From an uncultured Actinomycetes bacterium (GTDB lineage: Bacteria; Actinomycetota; Thermoleophilia; Miltoncostaeales; Miltoncostaeaceae): 5,125 bases of DNA. A program made the translations under genes and the position numbers. The stretch spans positions 1 to 5,125 of the forward strand of contig CAIYRJ010000010.1 of NCBI GenBank assembly GCA_903928615.1, in the 5' to 3' direction. Below, piece after piece: positions 4,178-5,125 of this stretch (positions within the stretch are counted from its first letter, which is position 1; each line of letters opens with the position of its first letter). The notes beneath the pieces were generated by a model. That model made no database searches and was not told the DNA's origin. It worked only from the letters and a program-made list of their open reading frames with translations.

Positions 4178-5125
4178 ATGCCGCGAGCCCGGGTAATCGC
4201 AGCCGCAGCCTGCACCACGGCCCTGTTGTCGCTCCCGGCGATGGCCGTGGGGGGATCGCCCCAGCAGTCCCCGCCGGACGCCACCGCTGACGTCGGCGTG
4301 GCGCGCGACACCGCCGGCCTGCAGGCGTTTGCACGCAGCGTGTCGACGCCCGGCAGCCCCGACTACCGCGAGTACCTGACCATCCCGCAGGTGGCCGCCC
4401 GCTTCGGGGCGTCCCCCGCCGCCGTGCGGGCCGTGCGCGCGCGCCTCGCGAAGGCCGGATACCGCAACGCACGCCTCGACGTGACGCGGGGCTTCCTCAC
4501 CGTGGACGTCCCCGCCCAGGGGGCGCAGGAGCTGCGCCGCGTCGCCGGATCGCTCGGCCCCCTCGTGACCGGCGTGGAGCTGAGCACGCGCCCGCCCACC
4601 CCGAACGGCATCGCCAACACGCCCACCCCCGGTGGCTGGCCCAGCCGCACGGGCACCGCCAGCGGCTGCGCGGAGGGCACGTCAATCCCGGTACCGCGCG
4701 ACGCCCCGCAGCAGGCCCAGTACCCCAACTCCCTCGCCTACGTGCCCAATCAGTTCCAGACGGCCTTCGGATTCGCGCCGCTGCACCGGCAGGGCATCCG
4801 TGGACAGGGCTCGCACGTGGCCGTGCTGCAGTTCGGGGCGGGCTACAAGCCGGGTGACATCACCGCCTTCGCCCGGTGCTTCGGCCTCGGCACGCCCGAC
4901 GTGCGCACCGTGCTCGGGGACATCCCCGTGCCCAACGATCCGGCGCTGTCCTCGGGCACCGCCGAGGCCACGCTCGACATCCAGTCAGTCATCACCGGGG
5001 CGCCGGACGCCCGCGTGAGCGTGGTGGAGGGCAGCGCGAACGCCTCCACGGCCGAGCTCTTCTCGATGGCCCTGGATGCCCGCAGGATGGGTGGCCTGCC
5101 CGATGCCATCTCGTCGAGCTACGGC
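4178..5125 (+). CDS. Secreted S53 family (sedolisin/kumamolisin-type) pro-peptidase, 3' end outside window
   Basis: The frame is open from ATG 4178 to the window end (316 residues, no stop yet). Residues 1-23 form a signal peptide: basic start, hydrophobic core, cleavage probably after AMA at 21-23. A pro-kumamolisin activation domain follows (about 40-140), recognised by FARSVSTPGSPDYREYLTIP (51-70), VAARFGAS (72-79) and a helix-strand pattern after it. The catalytic domain starts near 180 with a Y-V-P-N-Q-F-Q-T-A-F-G segment (188-198) and G-I-R-G-Q-G-S-H-V-A-V-L-Q-F-G (206-220). The S53 Glu-x3-Asp pair is present as EATLD (Glu263, Asp267), followed by AP-D-A-R-V and an S-S-S-Y-G strand at 312-316. 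The catalytic Ser and the Asp of the oxyanion hole would lie beyond the edge. Such enzymes are secreted, acid-active endopeptidases that remove their own propeptide. A weak GGTAGG lies 8 nt before the ATG. Confidence 0.88.
   Translation, partial: MPRARVIAAAACTTALLSLPAMAVGGSPQQSPPDATADVGVARDTAGLQAFARSVSTPGSPDYREYLTIPQVAARFGASPAAVRAVRARLAKAGYRNARLDVTRGFLTVDVPAQGAQELRRVAGSLGPLVTGVELSTRPPTPNGIANTPTPGGWPSRTGTASGCAEGTSIPVPRDAPQQAQYPNSLAYVPNQFQTAFGFAPLHRQGIRGQGSHVAVLQFGAGYKPGDITAFARCFGLGTPDVRTVLGDIPVPNDPALSSGTAEATLDIQSVITGAPDARVSVVEGSANASTAELFSMALDARRMGGLPDAISSSYG

Noticed and set aside
4363..4728. Minus-strand open frame inside the S53 peptidase gene
   Set aside because: The plus strand here reads a continuous pro-kumamolisin domain; the minus frame is compositionally a shadow.

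Overview
The window is very GC-rich and codes on both strands. It looks like chromosomal DNA of a high-GC actinobacterium. The best taxonomic clue is the collagen-like protein: an N-terminal anchor followed by an SVGTAQL...[13 protein letters not shown]...[17 protein letters not shown] linker that runs into Gly-X-Y repeats. I associate this layout with Thermoleophilia (Solirubrobacterales/Gaiellales-like), but that is recall, not a search. None of the three tRNA genes encodes its CCA end, which fits an actinobacterium.

Layout. Positions 1-1525 (+) hold a run of three closely spaced genes: the C-terminal end of a probable NUDIX hydrolase, an ASCH-domain protein of the YqfB (N4-acetylcytidine amidohydrolase) type, and a DUF429 protein with a predicted RNase H-like fold. 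The gaps are 4 bp and about 11-29 bp, so they are probably co-transcribed. Positions 1522-2295 (-) encode an exported or anchored collagen-like protein whose stop codon overlaps the DUF429 stop within one CTAG. Positions 2367-3026 (-) encode a 1-Cys peroxiredoxin with a strong ribosome binding site. Its upstream region holds a direct repeat spaced by two helical turns.

Positions 3120-3497 form a small tRNA cluster: tRNA-Ser(CGA) on - and tRNA-Ser(GGA) on + are head to head, then tRNA-Val(CAC) on +. A strong hairpin lies beyond the minus-strand tRNA, and a good promoter for tRNA-Val abuts the end of tRNA-Ser(GGA). Positions 3526-4122 (-) encode a four-helix potassium-channel-like protein with a TTGFGD filter. 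From 4178 (+), running off the window end, is a secreted S53 (sedolisin/kumamolisin-type) pro-peptidase. The last two genes diverge from a 55-bp gap that contains an inverted repeat next to both start codons.

How the genes work together. Most of the window is ordinary chromosome: redox defence, tRNAs, an ion channel and a secreted protease. The only plausible functional module is the NUDIX-ASCH-DUF429 run, in which two members belong to families that process nucleotides or modified nucleosides and the third has a predicted nuclease-like fold. No mobile element, CRISPR array or phage gene was seen, and I found no clear-cut new system.
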